Assembly: GCA_045047105.1 (NCBI GenBank)
Contig: JASFYQ010000017.1
Location: 42,318 to 106,317, forward strand
DNA from: JADGAU01 sp045047105
Lineage (GTDB): Bacteria > Pseudomonadota > Gammaproteobacteria > GRL18
Length of the DNA stretch: 64,000 bases
Direction of reading: 5' to 3'
In this document: one piece after another, positions 8,281 through 16,744 of the stretch
Layout: every line of letters begins with the position of its first letter
How positions within the stretch are numbered: the first letter of the stretch is position 1
Notes under the pieces: model-generated
What the model saw: only the letters and a program-made list of their open reading frames with translations
Told to the model about the DNA's origin: nothing
Databases searched by the model: none
Made by a program: the position numbers and the translations under genes

Positions 8281-10578
8281 TTACTTCTTAATCACCTTAG
8301 CACCATGCTCTTCAAGATAAGTTTTAGCACGAAGACCAATGTCAGCAGTTTTAACTTGATACTGCCAATGTTGTCCAGCCCAAAGTGTTGCATTATGCCA
8401 ATCTTTCTTGGCTGCAGCAGCTTCTGCTTTCTTCTTAGCACCATCAGCAAAACCTAACTGATCCGTTGCATCTTCAACTAAAGCAACTACAGGAATAAAG
8501 TCTTTGTAGTTTGTGCTAGTGATATAACCAACTACAGAGTTAATGATATCCTGAGTTGCATTATTGGTTTTAACCTGCTTGTTATAATCATTCTGCGAAT
8601 ATTTTTGACCTTCTTTAATAGTACCCGCTTTAGCTTCATAACCCTTAGGCTTAACTAATAAGTAACCTTGCATTTCTAAGTGAAGTGCAGAACAGAACTC
8701 TGTACAGTAGAAAGGAAAAACACCTTCTTTTTCTACTTTAAAAGTAGCACTTACAGTTTTACCTGGCTCTAAAGACAAGTTAACATTCTGTCCATAAATA
8801 GCAAAACCATGCGTTTCATCTTGTGCACGTTCCAGGTTAGTTAAGTGTACAACAATGGTATCGCCTACTTCAGCTTCAATAGTTTCTGGAGTGATGTGGG
8901 AACGAATAGTTGTTCCATAGACTTCAACTTTACCTGGAGTTTTAATTGTTTTTTCACGGCCAGCACGCGTTTTATACTTAGAACGTGAATCTGTACGAGA
9001 GTTCCAGCCAGACTTATAACGAACAGCAGGCTTAAGCTTGTCTGCTTTAATCGCTACAACATAGTGTGGTTCGCCTAAAGGAATTGGCATATCATACAAT
9101 AATTCCATTTTGTCACCGCTAATATCAATTAACTGGTGATTTTGTGGATGTAGTGGGCCAACTGGGTTAAAACGATCAATTGATAACTTGTTTAAAGCAA
9201 CAAGATATTTACCATCTGGGCTAGCTGAGTCACCTTCCATAGTCATTAAGTGACCAATGTTATAGTGAATGGAAATCTTATCCAGAACTTTACCTGTACA
9301 ATAGTTCCATTTACCTACCATGGAATCAACATACAAAGAAGTATAGGCTACACATTCTTTAGAATCAAACTGTGTATGCAGAGGGCCAAGACCTAATTCA
9401 ACTTGTTTATGGATTACACTCTTCATATTAAGGATTGGAATTCCATACTCATCTTTTTTCTCATACGTCTTAGATTCAATAGCTGCTTTAATTTTAGCAA
9501 AACTATAAACAGTAGTATGACTGTCTAATTTACCAGAAACAACCAGGAACTTACCATCTGGAGTTACATCAACACCATGTGGGCTTTTAGGCTCTGGAAT
9601 TAAGAACATAGCATTATTTTCAGTCATGGTTTTGATGGTTAGAACATCATGACCATTTATTTTGATTGCTTTGCCCGCTTTAACTAAGGATTCCGCTTTT
9701 TTCCAGTTTACTACGTGCATAAAGTCAGTGTCTTTTTGTGAACAACCTGCTTCATACGGAGGACGACCTTTTTCAATTCCACCCACATAACGCTCAGTAC
9801 AGAACGAGTTAGTAAATGACCATCCTTCACTAGGTCCCTTACCGAAATCAGATAAATCCTGACTGTATGGAGGAGCCATAACGGTAAATGATTGATCTAT
9901 CTGGATACGACCTTTTTTACGATCAAATTTCCAATACGTCATACCACCACGGTACTTATCATTGAACTCTTCTAAAGGTACATATTTATTTTCAAATGGA
10001 GCGGCATATTGTGCTGCTTCAATTATATACTCGGTATTTGAAGTTACGAAAGCTCCACCATGAGATGACTTAAATACTGGATTAACAACAATTTGCTTAG
10101 TTTCAAAATCGTGTAAATCAATAACCGCTATACGCGGATTAGCTTTATCGTTGATGAATAAATACTCACCATCGTACTCGCCATTAGTTTCTGAAATTGC
10201 CGGGTGGTGAGTATCACCAAAAGTAATTTCACCTGGCTGAACTTGTCCCTGTGCTAAAACAGCTTTTGATTCATCATCAAAGCCATAACCCTGCCAGGGC
10301 TCAGGAGTGAAAACTGCGATATACTTTAAGATACGCATGGAAGGAATACCATAAACAATAACATGTCCACTTTGTCCGCCAGAACTAAATGCTAGATATT
10401 CATCACGTCCGCCAGTTGGTGTATATGTTTTTGCTGCTGCCAACAAATCTTTTTGGGTTAAACCCCTTGCTTTCATTACAGCTTCTAGATTACTTGTTGC
10501 ATATGCAGTGGTCATAGCACTTAAGCCAATACCAGCACTTGCAAGCAATGTAATCGCTGCTTTTTGTGTCATTTTCAT
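8281..10578 (-). CDS. nosZ: NosZ, nitrous-oxide reductase, clade II type with Sec leader
   Basis: NosZ reduces N2O to N2 in the periplasm using the CuZ and CuA centres. The product has the seven-bladed propeller His motifs (DTHHPA, KSPHGVD, GPLHTQF, GPLHPQNHQ). A cupredoxin domain follows with the CuA motif CTEFCSALHLEM (about residues 627-638), giving Cys-x3-Cys-x3-His-x2-Met. The leader (MTQKAAITLLASAG, cleaved near AYA) has no twin-arginine motif, so export is Sec-dependent, the mark of clade II enzymes. About 100 residues follow the cupredoxin domain, with no CxxCH. I prefer the ATG at 10576-10578 because AAGG lies 8 bases upstream. An ATG two codons earlier is possible. Confidence 0.96.
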   Translation of the reverse strand: MKMTQKAAITLLASAGIGLSAMTTAYATSNLEAVMKARGLTQKDLLAAAKTYTPTGGRDEYLAFSSGGQSGHVIVYGIPSMRILKYIAVFTPEPWQGYGFDDESKAVLAQGQVQPGEITFGDTHHPAISETNGEYDGEYLFINDKANPRIAVIDLHDFETKQIVVNPVFKSSHGGAFVTSNTEYIIEAAQYAAPFENKYVPLEEFNDKYRGGMTYWKFDRKKGRIQIDQSFTVMAPPYSQDLSDFGKGPSEGWSFTNSFCTERYVGGIEKGRPPYEAGCSQKDTDFMHVVNWKKAESLVKAGKAIKINGHDVLTIKTMTENNAMFLIPEPKSPHGVDVTPDGKFLVVSGKLDSHTTVYSFAKIKAAIESKTYEKKDEYGIPILNMKSVIHKQVELGLGPLHTQFDSKECVAYTSLYVDSMVGKWNYCTGKVLDKISIHYNIGHLMTMEGDSASPDGKYLVALNKLSIDRFNPVGPLHPQNHQLIDISGDKMELLYDMPIPLGEPHYVVAIKADKLKPAVRYKSGWNSRTDSRSKYKTRAGREKTIKTPGKVEVYGTTIRSHITPETIEAEVGDTIVVHLTNLERAQDETHGFAIYGQNVNLSLEPGKTVSATFKVEKEGVFPFYCTEFCSALHLEMQGYLLVKPKGYEAKAGTIKEGQKYSQNDYNKQVKTNNATQDIINSVVGYITSTNYKDFIPVVALVEDATDQLGFADGAKKKAEAAAAKKDWHNATLWAGQHWQYQVKTADIGLRAKTYLEEHGAKVIKK

Positions 10579-10664
10579 AAACATTACCTTTATCTTTATG
10601 GTTATTATTAACAGTTAGAATAGAGAGGAAATCGAAGACATCCTAAAATAAAAAATGTTGTAAA

Positions 10665-10670
10665 ATTGTA
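10665..10670 (-). promoter_or_regulatory. Candidate -10 element for nosZ
   Basis: TACAAT on the minus strand is the best -10 match between the regulatory sites and nosZ. It is the same hexamer as in the nosC1 promoter. No good -35 stands at 16-18 bases, but the GCGNC palindrome covers the -35 area, as expected for activator-dependent transcription. The implied 5' leader is about 75-80 bases. Confidence 0.4.
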
Positions 10671-10689
10671 AACCTTTTTTTAATTCAGT

Positions 10690-10704
10690 GCGACAAATTG
10701 ACGC
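10690..10704. promoter_or_regulatory. RegA/PrrA/RoxR-like palindrome upstream of nosZ
   Basis: GCGAC-AAATT-GACGC fits the published RegA/PrrA/RoxR pattern of two inverted GCGNC blocks with a short spacer. A RegA-like regulator gene lies in this window at 59711-60253, and a near-identical site lies beside its sensor gene. Binding is inferred. Confidence 0.5.
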
Positions 10705-10730
10705 AGTTATTTTCTAATTCCCATTATTAC

Positions 10731-10744
10731 TTGATCTATATCAA
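10731..10744. promoter_or_regulatory. Perfect FNR/DNR box upstream of nosZ
   Basis: TTGATCTATATCAA is a ten-of-ten match to TTGAT-N4-ATCAA. It lies about 153 bases before the nosZ ATG, in the lipA-nosZ intergenic region. Relative to the TACAAT hexamer at 10665-10670 it sits near -80, so activation would be of the upstream (class I) kind or involve another start. Confidence 0.7.
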
Positions 10745-10814
10745 AGTTTAAAACTTCAGGATATTATAATATTAATAAATGCAATGCATAGTATTGCTAT
10801 TCTATTAATAGTTA

Positions 10815-11753
10815 TTAACAAACATTGCCACCGCTTGCCAGGCTATCAGCATGATAAGAAGAGCGCACCATTGGCCCACTAGCAACCCGAACAAAGCCTA
10901 AATCTTTAGCAATCTTTGCATAGTCATCAAATTGCTGTGGGCTGATATATTCTGATACAGGTAGGTGATGTATGCTTGGCTGCAAGTATTGCCCGAGAGT
11001 CAACCAACTAACATGGTGTTTACGCATGTCATTTAATACTTCTATGACTTGTTCAGTAGTTTCTCCTAAACCTAACATAAGTCCAGACTTTGTGGGGATG
11101 CCAGGGTTTTTTAAATAGAATTTTTTTAATAAATTCAATGACCATTGGTAGTCAGCCCCTGGGCGTATTTTTTTGTATAAAGCAGGAACACTTTCTAGAT
11201 TATGATTAAACACATCAGGTAAGTTTTGCTGAAGTTTTTCCAGAGCAATATCCATTCGCCCTCTAAAATCCGGAGTCAGAATTTCAATTTTAATTGCAGG
11301 GTTATCTTCACGAATACTTTTTATGCAATCACTAAAGTGGCTAGCTCCTCCATCCCGTAAATCATCTCTGTCCACCGAAGTAATAACTACATATTGTAAC
11401 CCCATATCGCTTATTGTTTGTGCCAAACGCTGTGGTTCCTGAGTATCTACGGCTTTAGGTTTGCCATGAGCCACATCACAAAAGGGGCAACGACGAGTAC
11501 ATATATCACCCAAAATCATAAATGTTGCCGTACCCTGAGTAAAACATTCGCCCAGATTGGGACATGCTGCCTCTTCACATACCGTAGGCAAACGTTGGTC
11601 TTTTAATTTATTTAATAGCGATAAGGCTTTACTGCCCGGTAATTTGCTACGGATCCATTTTGGCTTTCTTAGCCTGGTTTCAGGGACTTCAATTTTAATC
11701 GGTATTTTTGAAGTTTTTGAATAACCCTTTAGAGGATTTCTTGCTCTAGTCAT
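10815..11753 (-). CDS. lipA: LipA, lipoyl synthase (radical SAM)
   Basis: LipA inserts two sulfur atoms into protein-bound octanoyl groups to make lipoyl cofactor. The 312-residue sequence has the auxiliary-cluster cysteines in CEEAACPNLGEC (Cys59, 64, 70) and the radical-SAM cluster CTRRCPFC (Cys85, 89, 92). The C-terminal RSSYHA has the Ser that ligates the auxiliary cluster. Length is normal. It lies 17 bases after lipB, completing the usual lipB-lipA pair, and is the last gene of a dacA-dat-ybeD-lipB-lipA run. nosZ follows after a 230-base regulatory region. Confidence 0.97.
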   Translation of the reverse strand: MTRARNPLKGYSKTSKIPIKIEVPETRLRKPKWIRSKLPGSKALSLLNKLKDQRLPTVCEEAACPNLGECFTQGTATFMILGDICTRRCPFCDVAHGKPKAVDTQEPQRLAQTISDMGLQYVVITSVDRDDLRDGGASHFSDCIKSIREDNPAIKIEILTPDFRGRMDIALEKLQQNLPDVFNHNLESVPALYKKIRPGADYQWSLNLLKKFYLKNPGIPTKSGLMLGLGETTEQVIEVLNDMRKHHVSWLTLGQYLQPSIHHLPVSEYISPQQFDDYAKIAKDLGFVRVASGPMVRSSYHADSLASGGNVC

Positions 11754-11770
11754 TATAATTTGTGACCCTG

Positions 11771-12382
11771 TTATTGGTAAATTTCGTTAATTAAACTTTG
11801 TTTTAATTGATAGATAACTTCAGGAAGAATTATCTGTGGTTGATAATCAACCAACTGGACAATATTGAGATCTTTGTAGCCACAGGGGTTTATTCGAGTA
11901 AATGGCTCCAGTTGCATACAAACATTTAGACTTAAACCATGAAAACTACAGCTTTTGCTAATGCGTAAACCCAGAGCTGCAATTTTACCCCGTTCAGTAT
12001 AAACACCTGGAGCCTGTTTTTTTGCAAAAGCATTGATTTGATAATAAGATAAAAATGCAATGAGTACATTTTCAATACGACTAACTAGCTCTCTAACACC
12101 TATGCCTAAACGTTTTAAATCAATCATAGTGTATGCTATCAGTTGTCCAGGACCATGATAGGTGACCTGTCCTCCCCGATCAATTGAAACAGTAGTAATA
12201 TCACCAGGATTTAATAAGTGCTCAGCTTTACAATTTCGCCCCAGAGTAAATATAGCGGGATGTTGCAATAGCCATATTTCATCGGCTGTTGTTGAAGTTC
12301 TATTTTCAGTAAAAGACTTCATTTTATCCCAAATCAAATGGTATGGCTGTATCCCAAGATAATGGATATGGTAATTAGACAA
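11771..12382 (-). CDS. lipB: LipB, octanoyl-ACP:protein octanoyltransferase
   Basis: LipB moves octanoate from acyl carrier protein to lipoyl domains, giving the substrate for LipA. The 203-residue sequence has the signature RGGQVTYHGPGQ (69-80), the catalytic Lys133 in GKIAALGLR and the catalytic Cys167 in NPCGY, plus FHGLSLNV. All key residues are present and the length is normal. It lies between ybeD and lipA, as in many gammaproteobacteria. The start ATG at 12380-12382 agrees with family N termini. Confidence 0.96.
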   Translation of the reverse strand: MSNYHIHYLGIQPYHLIWDKMKSFTENRTSTTADEIWLLQHPAIFTLGRNCKAEHLLNPGDITTVSIDRGGQVTYHGPGQLIAYTMIDLKRLGIGVRELVSRIENVLIAFLSYYQINAFAKKQAPGVYTERGKIAALGLRISKSCSFHGLSLNVCMQLEPFTRINPCGYKDLNIVQLVDYQPQIILPEVIYQLKQSLINEIYQ

Positions 12383-12407
12383 TTCTAAAGTCTCAATAGC
12401 TGATTAA

Positions 12408-12680
12408 TTATATTGCCATTTTAGTACGTTTATTAGCATGGAGTTCAAGATAAATATTATCAATTTGCTGCTTGCTATGAGCCAAAAAAGTAATAGTTAC
12501 GGCAACATATTTTTCACTTTTACTTAAACGGGTTTTCAAACAACTTTGATCTAAACCCATTATATGTTTTTGAGCAGTTGCCAAAACAAAAGCCGGGTAA
12601 TTGTCCTTATTTAGCCCCATCACCTTGAGTGGAAAAGTGCAGGGAAACTCCATTAATAATTGTTCTGCTTCTTGATTCAT
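12408..12680 (-). CDS. ybeD: YbeD-like DUF493 regulatory protein
   Basis: This small 90-residue protein of the YbeD/DUF493 family has an ACT-like ferredoxin fold. Visible hallmarks are the N-terminal LLMEFPCTFPLKVMG and the C-terminal YLELHANKRTKMAI, close to the E. coli protein. The family's function is not firmly known. It is nearly always next to lipB, which suggests a link to lipoate or amino-acid metabolism. Here it sits between dat and lipB with gaps of about 25 bases, so co-expression is likely. Confidence 0.92.
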   Translation of the reverse strand: MNQEAEQLLMEFPCTFPLKVMGLNKDNYPAFVLATAQKHIMGLDQSCLKTRLSKSEKYVAVTITFLAHSKQQIDNIYLELHANKRTKMAI

Positions 12681-12703
12681 AATATTTTCTTTATTTACTG
12701 CAA

Positions 12704-13570
12704 TCAGGCCTGTCTCAAATAGTCTTTATATTGATTATACAAAGCCATCATTTGCTGTTGCAGCTTGCCTGGTTTTCCATTGCCAACAGCTTGTTCATCT
12801 AATTCTGTTACCGACATAATTTCTTTGGTTGAACTGGTTAACCATATTTCATCTGCTGTTTGCAGTTGCTCTTTAGTTATATCCTGCTCAATCATATTAA
12901 TGGAGTTTTTCTTGGCTAATTCAACTATTAGATCCCGGGTTATTCCAGGTAATAAATGATTAGATTTAGGAGGGGTATACAAAGTATCATCTTTTACAAT
13001 AAACAAATTACTGGCTGCCCCTTCGGTAGCTAAACCATCACGAATTAATATTGCCTCATGAGTTCCAGCATCCATTGCCTGTTGACGTAATAAAATATTT
13101 GGCAATAAAGATATTGCTTTAATATGGCAATTTAACCAGCGATTATCCACTAAAGTTACCGCTTTAATGCCCTCTTCTTTTACTCTAGCTGATTGTGGAT
13201 ACATTGGGTTGCACATAATAAATATGGTTGGTTTAACATCTTCATCAGGAAAACCATGATCTCTTTTAGCAACACCACGGGTGATATGTAAATAAATAGA
13301 CCAATCACCACTACCATTTTTATGGAGCAATTGTTGAATAATTTCCTGCCATTGGGATAAGCTGATATTAATCTTTAGGCGTATAGCACTAAGGCTATTA
13401 AACAGTCGCTGAATATGCTCTTCAAAACGAAACAGATTCCCTGCATAAGCAGGAATAACCTCATACACTCCATCACCAAAAATAAAACCACGATCTAAAA
13501 CAGAAACTTTTGCTTCGCAAATATCAAGGTATTCACCGTTAAGGTAAATTATTTGTTTTTCATTAGTCAT
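12704..13570 (-). CDS. dat: D-amino-acid transaminase (class IV PLP aminotransferase)
   Basis: The 288-residue protein is a class IV aminotransferase. The PLP-binding Lys is K151 in CHIKAISLLPN. The segment TEGAASNLFIVKDDTLYTP and the PGITRD motif bind the cofactor phosphate and substrate. The N-terminal LDRGFIFGDGVYEV is typical of the DAAT branch rather than IlvE or PabC. It interconverts D-amino acids and 2-oxoacids, for example D-Ala to D-Glu for peptidoglycan. Its place after dacA, a D-Ala carboxypeptidase gene, and before ybeD-lipB-lipA matches several gammaproteobacteria. ADC lyase remains an unlikely alternative. Confidence 0.88.
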   Translation of the reverse strand: MTNEKQIIYLNGEYLDICEAKVSVLDRGFIFGDGVYEVIPAYAGNLFRFEEHIQRLFNSLSAIRLKINISLSQWQEIIQQLLHKNGSGDWSIYLHITRGVAKRDHGFPDEDVKPTIFIMCNPMYPQSARVKEEGIKAVTLVDNRWLNCHIKAISLLPNILLRQQAMDAGTHEAILIRDGLATEGAASNLFIVKDDTLYTPPKSNHLLPGITRDLIVELAKKNSINMIEQDITKEQLQTADEIWLTSSTKEIMSVTELDEQAVGNGKPGKLQQQMMALYNQYKDYLRQA

Positions 13571-13608
13571 TATGTGTTACTTTTAGAATATTTTGAAAAA
13601 ACAGGGGT

Positions 13609-14757
13609 TTATTTAAACATTAGAATAATACTATCTCTGCCACGCTGCCATAAACTGCCTTCAGCTAAATCATGTAATGCAACCACTGATTTTTTCGCAA
13701 TAACTTTATCATTTAATTTAATTTCTACTTCACCCAAGGGTTGGCCTTTCAGTACAGGAGCAATAATTTTATCCTTAACATTAATCATCGGTTTAAGGTT
13801 TTTATATTGGCCTCTGGGAATAGTTACAAATAAGGTCTCTTTTAAACCCAAACCCAATTCGGGTAGATTTCCCTTATAGGCTTTGATATGTTTAAGTGCC
13901 ACATTAGCTTTGTATAAGGCATGTGTCTCAAAAAACCGAAAGCCAAAATTTAATAATTTCTGACTTTCCTGAGCACGAGCGGACTTACTTTTAGTTCCTA
14001 ATACCACAGTTATAATACGCATGTTTTCACGTTTAGATGATGCCAGCAAACAATATCCAGCATCTTTGGTATAACCTGTTTTCATGCCATCAACACTTTT
14101 ATCACGCCATAATAAGCGGTTACGATTAAATTGTTTAATTTTATTATAGGTAAACTCTTTGGTGGAGTACCATTTATAATACTCTGGAAATTTTCTAATT
14201 AAAGCGCTGGCTAAAATTGCAAGATCTTTGGCAGTAGTTAAGTGTTCCGCATCAGGTAAGCCCGTACTATTTAAAAACTGAGTTTTACTCATACCTAAAC
14301 TACCCGCATGTTGGTTCATTAAAGCAGCAAAGGAATCTTCACTGCCTGCCACATATTCTGCCAAAGCAACACTGGCATCATTGCCAGACTGGATAATCAT
14401 GCCTTGTAAAAGCTTTTCAACCGAAACTTTGCGGTTAACTTCAATAAACATTCTTGAGCCCTGAGTTTGCCAGGCTTTTTTACTGATAGTCACTAAGTCA
14501 TCAAGCTTAATATTACCTGCTTTTAACTCGCTAAAAACCACATAGGCAGTCATTACTTTAGTAATGCTTGCAGGAGATACCCGCACATTGGAATTTTTTT
14601 CAGCCAACACTTTACCACTATCATAATCAATCATAATATATGAATTAGCAGCTATAATAGGAGCCTTGGGGATAACTTTGGGAGCAGTAAAAGCATTTTG
14701 AGTTAAATTCAACAGCCCTAAAAGTACAATAAATATAAATCTATGCGAAAAAAACAT
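13609..14757 (-). CDS. dacA: D-alanyl-D-alanine carboxypeptidase (PBP5/6-like)
   Basis: The protein trims terminal D-Ala from peptidoglycan side chains in the periplasm. Penicillin-binding motifs are all present: SITK (active Ser about residue 64 in the chosen frame), SGN within QSGNDASVAL, and KTG within KTGYTKDAG. A C-terminal beta-rich domain and an amphipathic tail (WQRGRDSIILMFK) for membrane attachment follow. I start at the ATG at 14755-14757, because the signal peptide MFFSHRFIFIVLLG begins there. The longer frame adds 17 residues that do not fit a leader. It heads the dat-ybeD-lipB-lipA run. Confidence 0.94.
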   Translation of the reverse strand: MFFSHRFIFIVLLGLLNLTQNAFTAPKVIPKAPIIAANSYIMIDYDSGKVLAEKNSNVRVSPASITKVMTAYVVFSELKAGNIKLDDLVTISKKAWQTQGSRMFIEVNRKVSVEKLLQGMIIQSGNDASVALAEYVAGSEDSFAALMNQHAGSLGMSKTQFLNSTGLPDAEHLTTAKDLAILASALIRKFPEYYKWYSTKEFTYNKIKQFNRNRLLWRDKSVDGMKTGYTKDAGYCLLASSKRENMRIITVVLGTKSKSARAQESQKLLNFGFRFFETHALYKANVALKHIKAYKGNLPELGLGLKETLFVTIPRGQYKNLKPMINVKDKIIAPVLKGQPLGEVEIKLNDKVIAKKSVVALHDLAEGSLWQRGRDSIILMFK

Positions 14758-14864
14758 GGTGTTTAGATACCCTGATAAATAAATTTTATAAAGTGATATT
14801 ATAAGCAATAATATGATCCTTATTCTAACCTAATACAATCTATAATTCATATACTGGAAAACAT

Positions 14865-15797
14865 TTAAAAATAGGATTGTAACTGTTCTTTGGTTAACAC
14901 AAATACACCATGGCCGCCATTTTTAAATTCCAGCCAATAAAAAGGAATATCTGGAAAGCTATCCTGCAATGCCATATCACTATTTCCTACCTCTACAATG
15001 AGTATTCCCTGATCAGATAAGTACTGCTGAGCCTGCTGCAACATAGGGATTACCAGACCTAAACCATCATCTCCTGCTGCCAGACCTAACTCAGGTTCGG
15101 CCCGATATTCCTCTGGAAGCAGTGACATATCTTCTTTATCAACATAGGGAGGATTGGAAACAATAATATCATATTTAGAGGCAAAACAGTCATTTTCATC
15201 CTGCTCAAAAGTGCTAAACAAGTCTGACTGAATTAAGTTTACCATCTCCTCTAAATGATGGTTTTTTACATTTATTTTAGCAACATCTAAGGCCTCAGCT
15301 GATAAATCAACGGCATCAATACAGGCCTCTGGAAATGCATAAGCACAGGCAATAGCAATACATCCACTGCCAGTGCATAAGTCCAGAATGTTATGTACCT
15401 GCTCAGCATCCACCCAGGGAGAAAACTGTTCCTGAATAAGTTCCGCAATGGGAGAGCGAGGAACCAAAACACGCTCATCAACATAAAAAGATAATCCAGC
15501 AAAATTTGCCTGATGGGTAATATAGGAAGCAGGAATTCGTTTTGTAGATCGAGCTAATAAAGCATCAAGAATCTGTTGCTTTTCATGCCCCAATAAAGTG
15601 GCAGAAAAGTAATCCGAATGAAAGCTATTAGGCAGGTTTAATGTGTGTAGAACAAGATATGCCGCTTCATCAACAGCATTTTCAGTACCATGACCAAAAT
15701 ACAGTTTTTCCCGATTAAATAAACTGCTTCCAAAACGAATAAAATCAGTAATTGTATTCAGTCGCTCAAGTATTTGCTGTTGCTCTAATAAATCCAT
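14865..15797 (-). CDS. prmB: PrmB, ribosomal protein L3 N5-glutamine methyltransferase
   Basis: This 310-residue SAM-dependent methyltransferase has the motif I segment LDLCTGSGCIAIACA and the catalytic NPPY motif in IVSNPPYVDKED. The N-terminal helical domain and the segment RVLVPRSPIAELI separate PrmB from the release-factor enzyme PrmC. It should methylate a Gln of ribosomal protein L3. The gene is 68 bases after dacA's start in the opposite reading order, preceded by the GYF/pentapeptide gene. No defects are seen. Confidence 0.92.
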   Translation of the reverse strand: MDLLEQQQILERLNTITDFIRFGSSLFNREKLYFGHGTENAVDEAAYLVLHTLNLPNSFHSDYFSATLLGHEKQQILDALLARSTKRIPASYITHQANFAGLSFYVDERVLVPRSPIAELIQEQFSPWVDAEQVHNILDLCTGSGCIAIACAYAFPEACIDAVDLSAEALDVAKINVKNHHLEEMVNLIQSDLFSTFEQDENDCFASKYDIIVSNPPYVDKEDMSLLPEEYRAEPELGLAAGDDGLGLVIPMLQQAQQYLSDQGILIVEVGNSDMALQDSFPDIPFYWLEFKNGGHGVFVLTKEQLQSYF

Positions 15798-15833
15798 TGT
15801 ATCTCTCTTTTACTATTATTCTAAAGTATAATT

Positions 15834-16667
15834 TTATTCAGTTTTTTTATTTATCAAACATCGCCCAATAGAACCTGTCGCGCAAACCTGCCCATTAAAC
15901 CAAATAGCTTTTGACAGGTTGGCCCCAATTAGCTTTATATTGCTTACTTTTGCCCTATGTAAATTGGCATAACTCAAATTGGCATAACTAAAATCTGTAC
16001 CCTTTAAGATAGCATTGCTAAGACTAGCAGCAGTTAAATCACTATGGTCTAATTTAGTCCCTGTCAGGTTACTATTTGCTAATTGGCTGTACTGCATTTG
16101 ACTATGGGATAAAATACTATGGGATAGATTAATATCTTGCATCAGGGCATTTTTAAAGTTTGCATTTTGTATATCTAAATTGGAAAAGTTCTTTCTGGCT
16201 AAAGCACATGCCTGTAAGTTTATTCCAGCTACAGGTTTTGCCAAACAATCCACCGCAGAGATTAAGCGCTCAGGAGTAAAATAAAAAATTGCATAAATAA
16301 CTGCAATCAAGACTAAAATTACGATGACCATACTTTTCCAACCTAAAGTATGAATACCAATACGTGTAACATGTTTACGCTGATTAAACTTTTCATCTGC
16401 TAAATTATCACGGCTATTACCTCTATCATCTGCCCATCGTTTTGCGGCTTTTAAACGCTCATCATAGTTCTCAATATGCTTATTCTTAACAACTTCTGGA
16501 ATTAATTGATTAATAGTGGATGCTTTGCGCCATAATTTTTTATCTTTACTCATTAGATCATTGGGATGAACCCGGCGTAAAATAATATATTGCTGAATAA
16601 GTCCTGCGGCAAAAGGTCCTTTTATTTTTCCATCTTTTTTCCAATACCACAATGATTTATTTGACAT
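15834..16667 (-). CDS. Membrane protein with GYF_2-like domain and pentapeptide repeats
   Basis: The 277 residues divide into three parts. An N-terminal GYF_2/DUF4339-like domain (residues 3-55, WYWKKDGKIKGPF then GLIQQY and LWRKAS) comes first, then a charged linker and one transmembrane helix at about 110-130. The C-terminal half is pentapeptide repeats (A/S-N/D-L-x-x, about residues 165-255), ending in WFNGQVCATGSIGRC. Pentapeptide repeats form a right-handed square helix, and GYF_2 domains are thought to bind peptides. The biological role is unknown. It probably presents the repeat domain on the periplasmic side and the GYF-like domain inside. It sits alone between a cyclase gene and prmB. 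Confidence 0.75.
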   Translation of the reverse strand: MSNKSLWYWKKDGKIKGPFAAGLIQQYIILRRVHPNDLMSKDKKLWRKASTINQLIPEVVKNKHIENYDERLKAAKRWADDRGNSRDNLADEKFNQRKHVTRIGIHTLGWKSMVIVILVLIAVIYAIFYFTPERLISAVDCLAKPVAGINLQACALARKNFSNLDIQNANFKNALMQDINLSHSILSHSQMQYSQLANSNLTGTKLDHSDLTAASLSNAILKGTDFSYANLSYANLHRAKVSNIKLIGANLSKAIWFNGQVCATGSIGRCLINKKTE

Positions 16668-16744
16668 AATATAAGTGCTAACCTTTAGCGTGTTTTTTTA
16701 TATTCAGTTTGATTAAGCGTTTAAGTGAAGAATTACTTGTAACT

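Noticed and set aside
10782..10798. GCAAT...ATTGC hairpin after lipA as a terminator
   Set aside because: The stem is only five base pairs and no T tract follows.
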